In this document: one piece after another, positions 22,625 to 34,800 of the stretch | Layout of the letters: every line of letters starts with the position of its first letter | Numbering within the stretch: position 1 is the first letter of the stretch | Assembly (NCBI GenBank): GCA_000467715.1 | Contig: AJFK01000317.1 | Location: 1 to 64,000, forward strand | DNA from: Hysterium pulicare CBS 123377 | Lineage: Eukaryota; Ascomycota; Dothideomycetes; Hysteriales; Hysteriaceae | Length of the DNA stretch: 64,000 nucleotides | Reading direction: 5' to 3' | Program-made: the position numbers and the translations under genes | The notes under the pieces: model-generated | The model's database searches: none | What the model saw: only the letters and a program-made list of their open reading frames with translations | What the model was told of the DNA's origin: nothing

Positions 22625-23835
22625 GGTGGCCTATGTACGCCCCAAGACGAAAAGAAAGGACGAAAAGCGACGAAGGCAAAGGATCACAAGAAACCAGAAG
22701 CATACCCGACAAGCGGGGAGCAACTTGGAATTAATACTGAATTGGCGATAACGCGATCTGGGAGCGATTCCAATTAGATAGCGGTCCCTAGAGCCGAATG
22801 GAACTTGAGGCTGTTGTTGAGACGGATAGATTCTAAGCGGATATATAGTTTCAAGTAGACGTTCATAACATCTGTAATAAGCTCCCCACGACAACACACT
22901 GATGAAGATGAGACAAGCGCCTTAGGACATGGCGTTGAGTATAGTTGGGTCATTCGAGAATGGACGCATGAGTAGTTGATATAAGGTAAAAAGGCGACAT
23001 GCAGGCTAGGTTTCGAATCGGTCTGGGGAGGTTGAGAGAGCTGGAATACCTTGTGATTTGTGGAGACATAGGGGAGATAGAAGGTACAATGTTCTGTACT
23101 ACAAAGTGAATGACTGTTGAACCCGGATTACGATGCAACGTGCAGAGCGCGGATGGCTGTAGGTTTCGAATCTGGGAACCCGTGGGTTGAAAGATGCTGG
23201 TGGTAGAGTGAAGTGGGTCAACCATCCCCTCAGCCGCTGTCGCATGCCTAGCGATCGGATCGAGGAGTGAAAATAATGTGGATTTAGAGGCATACCGATT
23301 CCTCGAATGACTACGGATGAAAACGACAGATTTGGAAGCTCCGCAACCGCTAAACAGGATGGTGGTAGAGGAAACGTCGGAGAGGTCTTGAGCAGCTGCG
23401 CGCCGGATCCCCGAAGGTGCATAGTGTCGACATCACGAAATCAAGAGCTGTAGTATGTAAGACCATAGCGAAAGAATCATCAGCCTCGTTGATGGTGTGC
23501 ATTGTTGTGGAGTCAAAGAACCGTCCCTGCATGTTTGTTCGGAACGATGCCGAAAGGGTGGTCGATGATCTCACACTGCTGCGGCATCTGACAGGGCTGC
23601 AGGTGACAGATGAGACACAACGAATGAGGTATGTCATTGATGAGGATGAACATCATGCAAGAGTATCACGCACATTTCCCTGGAATCATGAGATGAAATC
23701 TTCTGGGCACAAGAGCGACCTTTGTCGAGCACTGGTTCTATCTATGAGTATATGAGTACCACCTCCGTGGAAGTTTAAAGATTACTTGGGTGAATGTTGT
23801 GCGTCCCCAACCTCAGCCCAACAACGGCCAATCCC
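22625..23835. other. Promoter region of the GH81 gene
   Basis: These 1.2 kb separate the GH81 start from the end of the UTP14 gene, both on the minus strand. Open frames at 23350-23637 (minus) and 23417-23755 (plus) cover the same bases and neither shows a domain. I do not annotate either. The long upstream region would suit a developmentally controlled glucanase, but this is inference. Confidence 0.4.
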
Positions 23836-26754
23836 TTATATAAGAGGCTTTGAAATAGGTCGAATGACGCCTTGCTTAAGAAGGACCCTCGGCTTAGTAC
23901 CATCCTGATACGTTTGCTTAGTAGTCCACTCGGGACCTTTGGGCAGCCTCAGTGATCTTTCGTAATGCGCGCGTTGTTCGAAAGGGAAAGGTAAAGACGA
24001 GGCCAAGTACTTGCTATTCTTTTTGACTCGCTTTTCGTTGATGATGACACGATCACCAAGCTTCGAGTCCTTCCGCTTGTTCGCCTGAATTCCGTCTTGC
24101 TTGGTCAATACCTTGCTTTTGTTCTGGCGTTGGCTCAGACCTTCTCCTGCCCAGGAACCCCAACCAGGAAGAGAGTTATCAGTAACTTTTTCTTCCTCAT
24201 CAGCGATGATAGCTTTCTTCTCTGCTTCGAACTGTGCTTCGACGTCATCTCCAGCAAATCCTTTGGCTGTAAGCTCCTGATTACGCAAAACAAATGGCAA
24301 GTCGATGCCGACCTCGTCATCTTCCTCGGCTTGATCATCATTGCCATACGTAACAGTTTGCCAACCGTCGGCATCAGGTGTGCTGATTTGGGCTTCGGAG
24401 GGCTTAGAGCTGGAGGCCTTTTTAGACTCCTTGTGAGTGTGACTTAATGTGTCTTGCGCCTTTGATAGGGCAGAGGTCTGCTTCTTCTCTGACTGCCTCG
24501 TTAGGTAAGGATTGCTGGAACTGACACTGATTTTCTCAGCTGTCGAGGAACTGAGGCCATGGCGCTTAGACTTGGCGGCAACTGACTGACGAGGCCCATT
24601 GGAGAGTGTGGTGGGCTTTTCCAAGGTAATGTCAACATCGTATTTATGCCTATTCTCAACCTCCTCATCCGATCCGCTTCTCTCTTCAAACTCACTTCCT
24701 TTTACCTGTATAGCAGGCACAATCGATGATTTGGGCGTGGGCCCAAACTTTCGACGACCGATCCCCACCGCATTATCACCTTCCTCTTCACTCTGGGATT
24801 CTTCGCTGCCGAGCTCGCGGCGCATTCTGTCTATATCTTCGTCGTTCCGTGCCTTTCGAGCTGCTTCAGCTCTTTGCATGAACATCATAGAGCCTAGCTT
24901 CGATGGACCGTCTGCTGTGCCTCCATTCAGGCGATTAAGCTGCTTTCGTAATTTCATATTGCCGGCGCCCACATCTTCTTCCTCAGAAAGGTCATCGTCA
25001 TCTTCTTCACTGGTGAGATCGGAGCCATCCTCGTCTTCGTCGCGGACTTCCTTGCCTTCCATTCTTCGTCTGAGTTCTTCGTTACGCCGAGCCATTTCAG
25101 TAACGCCAGAGCGGGCATCATCATCCCAAGCCGCCTTTCCGCTTTTCTTAACGCCTTTGGCCCACTTGCTTTCCCGATGCTTGGCGCCCATTCTTTCTTC
25201 GGCACGTCGACGGTCATTGTATTCCCGTTCGTCTTCGGAAACCTCGACGCCATCAGCTACAAGTGCGTCTCGTTCTCTTTGTGCAAGCCGCTCCCGCTCC
25301 TTTCTATGCACTCTTCGATAGGCTTTGCTTTTGATCTTCTTGATCCTTTTCGCTCGTACTTCTTCACGGAAGAGAAGTTCTCTGGCTTTTCGGAGTTCTG
25401 CTCGTCTTGCCTGCACTTCTTCGAGCGGCAATTTGTTTGTCTGCAGTTCTTCCCATTTCTGTATCTGAGCTTCATCTGATTGCCCATTCTTTGCGGACAA
25501 ACCACTCTCTTGTAGGATAGATTGTATGGTACTCTCGAGATCGTTGGCTGGTGCCAGTGTGGTAGTGGGCATAAGGCGACTCTCACCCATAGCTTCTCCA
25601 GCATCAGGATGCTTCAATGGAAATGATATGTGTTCTGCCCTTCGATTCTGCTTGACCGTGTCCACCCAACGACCCAAGGTCTCCTTGGCTTTCTCATTCG
25701 CAGCGGCTCGGTCGAGGCGATCTTGTTGGCGTTTTGGAAGCGGCGCATCTAGTTTACTAGCCATATCATTCCTCTTTGACGGCTTGATGTCGTCGCGTAG
25801 CAGCTTTAGAGTCTTCTTCTTGTCTGCATCTGTCACCCTTCGCTTGAAGCTATCCAGATCAATCTTCCGGGAGACTCCAAAATCGGAGGGAGCAGCGGAC
25901 TCGTGGGCTTCCGCCACTCGTGGACGTTTGGTGTGGGATTCTTCGTCTGGTTGTAAAGACGAAATCAGGCGTTTTAACTGTGATATTCTTGAAGGGTCTT
26001 CCTCTTCATCATCGTCGGTTGATGACGACTGATCCGAAACTCCATCCTCCCCAAGATCCTCACCCTCACTAGATTCATCTTCGCTGTCGTCACGTCGGCC
26101 CTTCTTCTTTTGAGATTCTTTTGCATTGCCCTCATCGTATTCTTCGAACTGATCTAGCATAGTCGCTAGGTCAATTGCATCCTCTCCCAAGCTCTCTTCG
26201 TCGTCATCACTCCTTTCTTCTCCACCCTCGCCTTCATCGAGGTCGATATCACCGTCGCCTTCGAGCTCGACCGGAGCTTTCTTCTTCCCCTTTCCCTTCT
26301 GATTACTAGAACTTCCTCGGAAGACCCACCCGTCAAATCTCTCCTCATCACTCTCCCCAAACGCCTCATCACTGTCAATATCACTATCATCTTCATCTTC
26401 AACATGCCCCATCTGCCATGTATGTCCCTCGCTATCACTTCCTTCATCAATGCTTAACTCATCGAATCTATCCTTCTCCACCTTCTTCTGCTTCCGCCTT
26501 CTCCCCTCCGAAGGCTCCTCTTCATCCTCTTCTGCATCATCCTCATCCTCACGCTGCCGCTTCCGTCTCGAGTTGTCTAAGTCAGATTCGCCGAGTCTGT
26601 GCTGTCGGATTTTGATTCGGTCCGGGTTTTCATGTGCGGCGATTGAGAGAGCATTAAGGGAACGTTTTTGTGATTTCTTCGACTTCTTAGATTTCTTTGG
26701 AGCGGACCGGGGATTTGAGCTCTGTATCGAGCCTCTTGAAATTCGGGGTGGCAT
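23836..26754 (-). CDS. UTP14: U3 small-subunit processome component Utp14
   Basis: Utp14 is needed for 18S rRNA maturation and activates the helicase Dhr1 in the nucleolus. This is a single exon of 972 aa from the ATG at 26754 ([17 protein letters not shown]). Another in-frame ATG lies five codons upstream. The N-terminus has a Lys-rich cluster ([20 protein letters not shown]), followed by long acidic Asp/Glu/Ser tracts. The Utp14 core includes [79 protein letters not shown] and [17 protein letters not shown]. The conserved C-terminus is [20 protein letters not shown] followed by [20 protein letters not shown] and [10 protein letters not shown]. The size and order match the fungal family. It is divergent from the mitoribosomal gene at 26930, with only 175 bp between the two starts. 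Confidence 0.95.
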   Translation of the reverse strand: MPPRISRGSIQSSNPRSAPKKSKKSKKSQKRSLNALSIAAHENPDRIKIRQHRLGESDLDNSRRKRQREDEDDAEEDEEEPSEGRRRKQKKVEKDRFDELSIDEGSDSEGHTWQMGHVEDEDDSDIDSDEAFGESDEERFDGWVFRGSSSNQKGKGKKKAPVELEGDGDIDLDEGEGGEERSDDDEESLGEDAIDLATMLDQFEEYDEGNAKESQKKKGRRDDSEDESSEGEDLGEDGVSDQSSSTDDDEEEDPSRISQLKRLISSLQPDEESHTKRPRVAEAHESAAPSDFGVSRKIDLDSFKRRVTDADKKKTLKLLRDDIKPSKRNDMASKLDAPLPKRQQDRLDRAAANEKAKETLGRWVDTVKQNRRAEHISFPLKHPDAGEAMGESRLMPTTTLAPANDLESTIQSILQESGLSAKNGQSDEAQIQKWEELQTNKLPLEEVQARRAELRKARELLFREEVRAKRIKKIKSKAYRRVHRKERERLAQRERDALVADGVEVSEDEREYNDRRRAEERMGAKHRESKWAKGVKKSGKAAWDDDARSGVTEMARRNEELRRRMEGKEVRDEDEDGSDLTSEEDDDDLSEEEDVGAGNMKLRKQLNRLNGGTADGPSKLGSMMFMQRAEAARKARNDEDIDRMRRELGSEESQSEEEGDNAVGIGRRKFGPTPKSSIVPAIQVKGSEFEERSGSDEEVENRHKYDVDITLEKPTTLSNGPRQSVAAKSKRHGLSSSTAEKISVSSSNPYLTRQSEKKQTSALSKAQDTLSHTHKESKKASSSKPSEAQISTPDADGWQTVTYGNDDQAEEDDEVGIDLPFVLRNQELTAKGFAGDDVEAQFEAEKKAIIADEEEKVTDNSLPGWGSWAGEGLSQRQNKSKVLTKQDGIQANKRKDSKLGDRVIINEKRVKKNSKYLASSLPFPFEQRAHYERSLRLPKGPEWTTKQTYQDGTKPRVLLKQGVIRPISKPLI

Positions 26755-26929
26755 TTCGTGTGGAAGCAAAAGCTCTGTGGAAGTAGGTAATATGGATTTT
26801 GGTGCTGGTGGTCGAAATCTTGGCGAACGGAACTTTTTTCGCGTCTCCGCAAGTCCGAAATTCAGCCGAACTGCGTTGGAAGCTCAAGGGCTGTTCAACG
26901 GAAGACATTCGCACGCAACCACATCCAAC
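26755..26929. promoter_or_regulatory. Short bidirectional promoter UTP14 / MRPL27
   Basis: Only 175 bp separate the divergent start codons of the cytosolic ribosome biogenesis gene and the mitoribosomal gene. Both 5' leaders and core promoters must fit here. I see no TATA box and no perfect yeast PAC or RRPE element. A TTTTTTCGCG tract sits near the middle. Confidence 0.6.
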
Positions 26930-27308
26930 ATGCGTCCCACAGCGCCCTTACAAAGGTCACTTCGGCGCCTCGCATTGACGACAAAACAAGCTCCAAATCA
27001 ATACTATAAAGGAAATCGAACCGGTGCAACGGGTCGGCATACGAAGCATGGAGGGTACATTATCGATTGGAACAAGGTCAGGACGTATGTTACGCCGCGC
27101 GATATAAAATCATCAAACGTAAGATTTCCATTTAGATAGTGCTATGAGGCCCGAATTGGGAGATGGATAGCTGACGGAGATTCAACAGCTCACGCCTTTC
27201 GTTGCGACTCGGATAGAAAAAGAGCCGGGGAAATTCCAGGGTACGAAGGGGCCTATGGATGGTGAAGCTTATTTGGAGAAGTGGAAGATGGAAAATGGAA
27301 CGGATTAA
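26930..27308 (+). CDS. MRPL27: Mitochondrial large-subunit ribosomal protein mL41 (Mrpl27)
   Basis: This is a structural protein of the mitochondrial large subunit. Two exons (26930-27118 and 27189-27308) give 102 aa. The first encodes a short basic presequence ([18 protein letters not shown]), then the family hallmark [20 protein letters not shown] followed by [12 protein letters not shown]. The intron starts GTAAGA, has a GCTGAC branch site and ends AACAG. The second exon ([20 protein letters not shown]) ends with MENGTD. The small size is normal for fungal Mrpl27. Read through without splicing, the frame stops soon after the donor, so the second exon is missed. The gene is convergent with COQ3 (293 bp apart). 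Confidence 0.9.
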
Positions 27309-27601
27309 GGGCTGAATTATATGGATCTGGGCGAGCCGACTTGAGATGAAACGAATGCATTGGGGTGCAGGTGTTGGGCTATTGTAGGAGCGTACTGTAC
27401 AACATATTGGGAATTGCGAGGCGTTTACAAGGGAAATCCGGATACGCTTAAAGGGCGATAAATGGCTCAATAGGGGGATAAATACTATGAAGCCTAAAAC
27501 AATTTTCTTCATTGCTGCAGAGTCTTGGGTATCATTGAAGGGTTTGTCACCGGAAAGGTCCAATATCGTACAATAGTCCCTGAGAAACGCATTTCGATAC
27601 T

Positions 27602-28522
27602 TCAATGGGCTTTTCTCACGCCAAAGAAATAGTTTCCCCATCCTTCCCCACCTGGGACTTCTTTCCAACCCAGGCCAGGCAGATATAGTACTCCCATAGT
27701 CTTCATCCCACCTTGCCCGCCCCACCCTTCCCTCCTTCCGAACCAGTCCCTCAATTCACCCTCATTCACATATTTGCTCCATTCATGCGTTCCTTTGGGG
27801 ACAATGCGTAACACATCCTCAGCCATAACGTTTGTGACCGCCCAACTCGTCCATGTCCGCGCGATGGTGGACAGCACAAGCCATCCGCCTGGCTTGATGT
27901 GGGGAAGTATGGTTTCGAGAAATGGTCCCGGTGTGTTGACATGCTCAAGAACTTCAAAAAGGGATATGATATCGAACTGCTCCGCTTCCGATGTTGGCTG
28001 AGGGAGTTGCTCAATCGAATTGTTTAGATACGTCAATTTTCCAGGAACCATGAGAGCTGGATCTCGTCTCTGATGTAGCCTCGCGATGTTTAGGACTTCT
28101 GTACTTGGATCAATGGCTGTCACAGACGCTGTCGTAGTCAATCGTGCGGCGGACTCGGCGAAGATGCCTCCGCCGCAGCCAATGTCTAGGTAGCGAATTT
28201 TTGAAGGCTGAGTGGATAATGGAGATGCTGAGTTCAGACATCGATTTATGAAGGTATGTCGGAGAGGGTTCATGAGGTGCAGAAGGCGAGATGGGCCATT
28301 AGGATCCCACCAACTGCTCGCAAGCGCATTGAAGTGGGAGACTTCTGTGGGATCGACGGAAGAAGTCGAGGCCCTTGGAGATGCAGTAGAGGAGAGGCGT
28401 GTTTGCACTGGTTGTGGCAATCGCGATATGCTGGAGACTTTGCGACACGTGAAAGAGTTTCGAGGTGTGCTTGAGACTTTGTGCAAAGCACTCCATGTCC
28501 TAGGGGCATTAGCTGATGCCAT
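27602..28522 (-). CDS. COQ3: Ubiquinone biosynthesis O-methyltransferase Coq3
   Basis: The enzyme methylates two hydroxyl groups during coenzyme Q synthesis using S-adenosylmethionine, at the matrix face of the mitochondrial inner membrane. This is a single exon of 306 aa. The first 50 residues are rich in Ser, Arg and Lys with almost no acidic residues, consistent with a mitochondrial presequence. SAM motif I is YLDIGCGGGIFAESAARL at about 111-128. It is preceded by FNALASSWWDPNGPSRLLH and MNPLR, which are typical of UbiG/Coq3. Later motifs are FDIISLFEVLEHV and LPHIKPGGWLVLSTI. The protein ends NYFFGVRK, the usual C-terminus of this family. No frame problems were seen. It is divergent from the Mlp1-type gene. 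Confidence 0.94.
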   Translation of the reverse strand: MASANAPRTWSALHKVSSTPRNSFTCRKVSSISRLPQPVQTRLSSTASPRASTSSVDPTEVSHFNALASSWWDPNGPSRLLHLMNPLRHTFINRCLNSASPLSTQPSKIRYLDIGCGGGIFAESAARLTTTASVTAIDPSTEVLNIARLHQRRDPALMVPGKLTYLNNSIEQLPQPTSEAEQFDIISLFEVLEHVNTPGPFLETILPHIKPGGWLVLSTIARTWTSWAVTNVMAEDVLRIVPKGTHEWSKYVNEGELRDWFGRREGWGGQGGMKTMGVLYLPGLGWKEVPGGEGWGNYFFGVRKAH

Positions 28523-28880
28523 TATTGTTTCCTTTTCGGATGAAGAGCTATTGTAGCTTTGATAGGTCTATAAGACTTCTTCTAATCGCCATTGAACTCT
28601 TAGGTATGAGGAGTACGGTGTCTGTCAATTGATCGGTTGTGAAGTGCAGAGGTGATCGCGTGGTGAATAAGTAGTCACGAATGCGGCTCGGGCGTGCCAA
28701 GCAAAGCACAGACAAAAGGCATCCCATTCACGTCAAAGAAACATTCGCGAACAACAGAATCACTTTGTCGCCCACGGACTCGCACTCTCGTTCCCTTCTT
28801 TCTTTTTCTTGCGGTCGCATATAGCTTCCCTTCCGCCGACCATGCCACAGTAGCAACCACAACCCTAAGTTCCTCACAGC
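28523..28880. promoter_or_regulatory. Bidirectional promoter COQ3 / MLP1
   Basis: The 358 bp between the divergent starts of COQ3 and the nuclear-basket gene must hold both promoters. A pyrimidine-rich stretch (CCCTTCTTTCTTTTTCTTGC) lies about 80 bp before the MLP1 start. No TATA box is obvious. Confidence 0.5.
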
Positions 28881-31800
28881 ATGGCGGCGGTTGCTGTCGA
28901 CGTTGGTTACCTCGCCGCGTCCTATGCAGTACCGGAGCCTACTTTGCAATCCTTGCTGGACAATCCCACGGCCGATCTCGTAAAGTCACTCCTCCAGCAG
29001 ATCGAGGCTAAAGCACGAGAATTCGATGAAGTCAAAGCCGACAAACTTCGATCAGACGTTGAATTGGAGAATGCAGTTCGGAGCGGAGAAGCTCGAGCTC
29101 GAAGCCTCAAGGCTACAGCCGACAAAGGGCTTAAAGACGTGGAAGACTTAAGACGAAAACTTAACGAAGAAGGTAATGTGATTACATTTCCTTCTCGGTG
29201 CTCGGTTACTAACCTTCTTTGCCTCAGAGAATGCGCGTGCGGAATTGGAAACCCAACTCCAGAATCTCAAGTCCTCCTCATCTAGCTCGACATCCGAAGT
29301 ACAAACTCTACAGGCTCGTATCTCCACACTAGAGGCGTCTAATCGGGATGCCATTGCCCTTCACGATGCGAAGTCCACCGCTCATGACAGACTCGCCGAA
29401 GAGCTTTCGACCCAACACCAGAAGATCCTCAGTTTGCGTCGGGAGGTTTCGGAGCTGGAAGAGAAGAAACAGACTCTCGAGAATGCCTCTATGAGCACCA
29501 AGTTCCGTGAACAGGCCCTCCAGCAAGAGGTTGACCTTCTAAAAAAGAACAACGACTGGTACGAGACAGAACTCAAGACACGCAACGCAGAATACTCGAA
29601 ATACCGCAAAGAGAAAGGCGCCAGGATCGCGGAACTGCAACGACTTTATGAAGATGCGAACCAAACAATCGAATCCCTTCGCCGTACTGAGACGACCCTC
29701 CGTAACCGCATTGAAGAAGTGAATCAGAAAGCCGAGGACGCTTTCTCGAGGATACAACAGCTGCAAGAGGCGGCAGCTAAAGCAGAAGAGTCGTTCAGAG
29801 TGGAATTGGACAGCGCTCAACGTTTGGCTCAATTACAGAAGCAAAGCGCCGACACTGCAAAGGCCCGTTTGCAGGATGTTCAAGCCCAACTGGATCACGC
29901 CAACGATAATGCTGCTGAAGAACTGGGTCAGATCCAAGCCGAAGTGGAGACAGAGCGTTCTCAGAGGGAACTTGCAGAGAATAGAGTCACGGAGCTGGAG
30001 TTGCAGGTGGAAGGGCTTGAATCCGAGGTCTCGGGATTGCGAAGCTCAGCTCAAGCTTTCGGTACCCCTCGCCGTGGTGTAAACGGTACTGTAGGTACTC
30101 CCGGGCGAGCTGGATCGCCCAGTGTCTTTTCGCCCGGTTCTTCTCGTATGAAGGGTGGCCTCACTGTTACCCAATTGTACAGCGAAAATACTCAGCTCAA
30201 ATCGCAACTTGAAGCCGCAGAACGACGAAATGAAACCCTCTCGACAACGGTGGATGATATGCTTCAGGAACTCGAGAACAAACAGCCGGAAATCGAGGAG
30301 TTACGGAATGAGCATGATCGATTGACCGCCGAAGTTGGGGATATATCCGCCCTCCTAGATGAGGCCACCAAGGAGAAGGAAGTGGCCAGGAAGGAAGCCA
30401 GGAAACAGCAGGGAGAGAACCAAGGTCTCCATCGGGAATGCGATATCCTACGCCAGCAATTGCGTGACATCAGCTTCCAGATCAAATTACTTCTCGTGGA
30501 AGCTCAAGCGCGTGAGCAAGGCCTGGAATCTCTGAACGCCGGTCAACAGTCCTTCCTGGAACAGATCACCCGTGGCGAACTCGATGAAGAGCAACTGGGC
30601 GACATGACCGACACCGGCCGTCTTATCACCCGTCGATTAGTCTTATTCAAGGATGTCAGTGAACTCCAACAGCAGAACACTCAACTGCTGCGGACGATTC
30701 GAGAAGTCGCAGATCAATATGAAGGGACAGAAGCTAAGGCTAAATCGAATCAAATGGAGAAAGACCGCCAAGAGTTGGATCGCTTGCGCGAGAAGTGCGC
30801 CCAATATGAAGATGAACTGCAGTCTCTTTCCACTCGAACAAAGAGCTTCCAAAAAGAGCGTGATATGTTCCGGAGAATGCTTAGTCACCGAGGCCAGCTT
30901 CCTGCAGGCTCTGATGCTGCTTCAATGTTTGGGCAATCAGTTGACGAGAGGGCTACGGCTACACCACCTCCTGGAGATAGGATGGTCGGTATCGAGCAGT
31001 CGCCACGATCCAAGGAGATTGCAGATTATTCGAAACTTGTAAAGGAGATGCAAAGCCATTTCGATGCATACCGACAAGAGACAGCTACAGACCAGGCTTC
31101 CATGAAAGGGCAGGTCGACAAACTGGCTAAAGACAAGGGCGAGCTCCAGGGCGAGAATGCTAAATACAGCAGCCAACTTACCCTCGCCCATGAACGATAC
31201 GAACTTCTTCAGTCCAATTTTTCGATGCTAAAGGCAGAGAACGGTGAATTGCAAAAGAGATCCCAGTCCCTCCAGGAAATCGCTGCCAAACAAGACCTGA
31301 GGACACAACAAGTAGCGGAGGATCTTGTCGAAGCAAAAAGCCTTGCCGACAGCCTGCGAAACGAGAACGCCAACTTGAAGGCCGAGAGAGAGCTATGGAA
31401 GAAAATAGAGGCTCGAATCAGCGAAGACAATCGTACCCTAATGGATGAGCGGACCCGACTCAATAAAATGATATCTGATTTGCAAAACCTTCAGAACGAG
31501 CGCGAGCTTTCGGAATCGGAGAATCGACGACGTTTACAAAGCAGAGCCGATTCCCTCGAGTCAGAACTGCAAACTGTGAAGCGAAAACTTGACGACGAGA
31601 TCGAGGATGCCAAGAAAGCTGCCTTGCGCCGCGAATATGAACAGGAGCAAAGCCGGACAAGGATCGATGATCTTGTAAAGAGTCTAGGCAATACGCGAGA
31701 AGAACTCGTCGCTGCAAAGACTCAGCGTGACCAGCTTGTAGCTCGGGTTGATGAAATGAAGATTGAACTTCGAAATGCCGAAGAGAGGGCGCAAGCACTG

Positions 31801-34800
31801 CAGCCTCGCCCGACACCGCGTATTAACGGTATTACCGATACTACAAGTGGTGTAACCAACGAGGATGGCTTAACAAGGGAACAAGAACTAGCTATCGAGG
31901 TTTCCAATCTTAAGCGTGATCTTGAGCTCGCTCGCGGGGAAGTCGACGCAGCCAAAGCTCACGTCGAACAGTACCAGGCTATCGCCCAGGCTTCGGAAGA
32001 GGAACTCCAGAGTCTTAACGAGACGAACGATCAATATCGCGAAGAGATGGATCAAATCATCGCAGAGAAAGATGCAAAGATTGTTGATCTGGAGCAACGA
32101 GTGGAAGATATCTCATCGGAACTCGCCACAACCAATCAAGAGCTCTCTGATATTCGACGAACATACGAAGAGAGCAGCGCGAAGTTCAACCAGCAGAAAG
32201 AGACACTGGAATCCGATATCGCAAGACTCAAAGACGAGAGTGAACGATACCAGGAGACTGCGAAAATGCATCAAGAAGATCTCAAAGCCCAGGCCGAGAT
32301 TGCTCAACAAGCCCAGCAAAGTTACGAGAATGAACTTATGAAGCATGGCGAAGCTACCAAGAATCTCCGTGACATTCGCGAACAGTACAACAAGCTGAAG
32401 ACGGAAGTTGCCGAAATAAAAGCCCAGGGTGAAGCGGCTAGAACCACCTTGGCCCAAAGTGAGGATCATTGGGCAGAGACCCGTGAACGCTATGAGAGGG
32501 AGTTGACCGAGTTGCGCGCTAGGAGTGAAGATGTCAAGGCGCAAAATAAAATTCTACACCAACAACTCGAGAATGTTAGTTCCCAAATCGCTGGCCTCAA
32601 GCAGAGTCGCATATCAATTGCAGGTGGCGAACCTGATGCCGCGGAACCTGCTTCATCCAGCCTGGAGAGTCTTCAAGAAGTCATCAGATATATCCGGCAA
32701 GAGAAGGAGATTATTGAGGTTCAATATGAACTCCAGATACAGGATGCCAAACGACTTAAGCAGCAGGTTGATCACCTTCAAACTCAACTTGATCAGACGC
32801 GCGAGAAGTTGAATACAGAACGACAGTGGCATGCGGATAAGGAGCAGAATGCAATGAGTCACAGCAAGCTCATGCAGACCATTAACGAGCTGAACCTGTT
32901 CCGGGAAAGCAGCGTCACTCTCCGTAATGAAGCTCGACAAGCTCAGGCGCAGTTGGCCGAGAAGACCAAAGAAGTAGAAGACCTTATCAGCCAAATACAG
33001 CCCCTCCAGACTCGTGTTCGTGAAATGGAGAACGAGCTTGAGACGAAGGGCGGCGAGTTACAGCTTCTCCAGCAAGATCGGGATAGGTGGCAAAAGCGCA
33101 CCCAAGACATCCTTCAGAAGTACGACCGTGTCGATCCCGCAGAACTCGAAGCACTTAAGACCCAACTTGAAACCTTGCAGACCGAACGCGATCAAGCTCT
33201 CGCTGAGAAGCAGCCGCTGCAAGAGCAGGTTGATGAATTCGACGAGAGATTGCGCAACGAACTTGAGGAACAGAAGAAAAATTTCGATGAACGTCGTGAA
33301 AAGTTGGTAGCCCAATTCAAAGAGCGGTCGAAGCAACTTTCCGGTCAAATCAAAGACGCGAAGGAGAACAACCAGTCCATTACGAAGGAGCGTGACGAGC
33401 TTCAGCAACAGCTTGCCGCTATCCAGCAAGATCTTGATGTTGTTAAACAAGAGCTTGAGGCTACAAAGGCAGCCAGAGATGAAGCGATCGCAAACGCCAA
33501 GCCTGCCGATGGGGTTGAAGATGGACAAATTGAAGAGGGTCTATCATCCGGAATGTCAACTGAAGAAAAGGACGCCCTCGAAGCTCGTGTCGCAGCCGCC
33601 GAATCTAAGGCCAATGAAGAGTCTAACCGATCTGTAGCGCTCCATATCCAGATTCAATCTCTGCAATCGAGAGTCCGTGAGCTTGAGACCCAAGCGGTAA
33701 GTTATTCAATTTCAAAGTGCAGACTGAGTATACTAATTTTTGCCCAGGGCGAACTCCATCAACGTATTGCTACTCTCAATGATGAGGTAACACAGGCCCA
33801 AGAACAAGCCAAAGAAGCCAGGTTCCGAGCGCAGGAGGCAGAAGCCAAATTACCATCACCAGACGAACCCTCGAGAATCGAGGCATCTGAGACGATCGAA
33901 AAACTCAAAGAAGAGCTCGCTGCGTCCCAAAAAGAGGCGGAGGATCTGCGAACGAATGCCGCCATTACAGCTTCGATTGGGAACACTGCCGAAGACGGCT
34001 CCAAATCTGTCGCCGATCAGGTTACTGAGCAAGTTGCTTCCATTCGATCCGAACTTGAAGCACATTATGCAGAACGCGTTAGACAAGAGGAACAAAAATA
34101 TCAAACCCGCGCCGATAAGATGAAGAACTCGCTCCAAACCAAGCTTAATGACAGCAAAGAAGCGATACGGACGCAGACACGAGAAGAGCATGACGCCGCA
34201 ATGCAGGCCCTGCGCTCGGAACACGAGACTGAGATTAGTCGAATTAAGTCCGAGCACGATGCCGATATCGAGCGCATCCGGCAGGAGGCTCAGGCGACCG
34301 TGGAACAAGTCAAACGGGAAAGGGCTGTCCCTGCAACTGAAGGCACGTCAAATGAAGTGAATACGAAGAGCGCTGAAGCCGCAGACTCATCTGTCAAAGA
34401 AGAGGGAAAGCCCGCTGGAGACTGGAAACCTTCGGATGCGGAGGTCAAAGATTTGGTGGCCACTAATCCTGTTATCAAAGGTATCGTTACTCGCAACATA
34501 CAGAAGAAGCTTGCGGACGAAAAGGAGGCCTTGACTGCTAAAGTCAAAGAAGAGCAGGAGAAGCTCGTCGAGGAGAAATTAACAGAGGCGGCAAAGAAGG
34601 CAGAAAAGTCGAAGGCTGCAGCTGTCGAGATGGAAACCAAGCGACAATCGGTGAAGCTTAATATGGCTGAAAACAAATTCAAAAATGCTACTGCAAAGAT
34701 TGAAGTTGTAGAACAAGCTGCAAAGGAAACACCACAACGGCCAGTAGGCGAGGTATGGGAGATTGCTAAGAGTGCAAAACCTGCTCCAGCTCAACCAGCT

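Noticed and set aside
23350-23755. Opposing frames of 95 and 112 codons upstream of GH81
   Set aside because: Mutually exclusive, no motif, no splice partners found.
24599-26032. Long plus-strand Ser-rich frames inside UTP14
   Set aside because: They are the antisense of the acidic and charged tracts of Utp14, which produce Ser-rich shadows.
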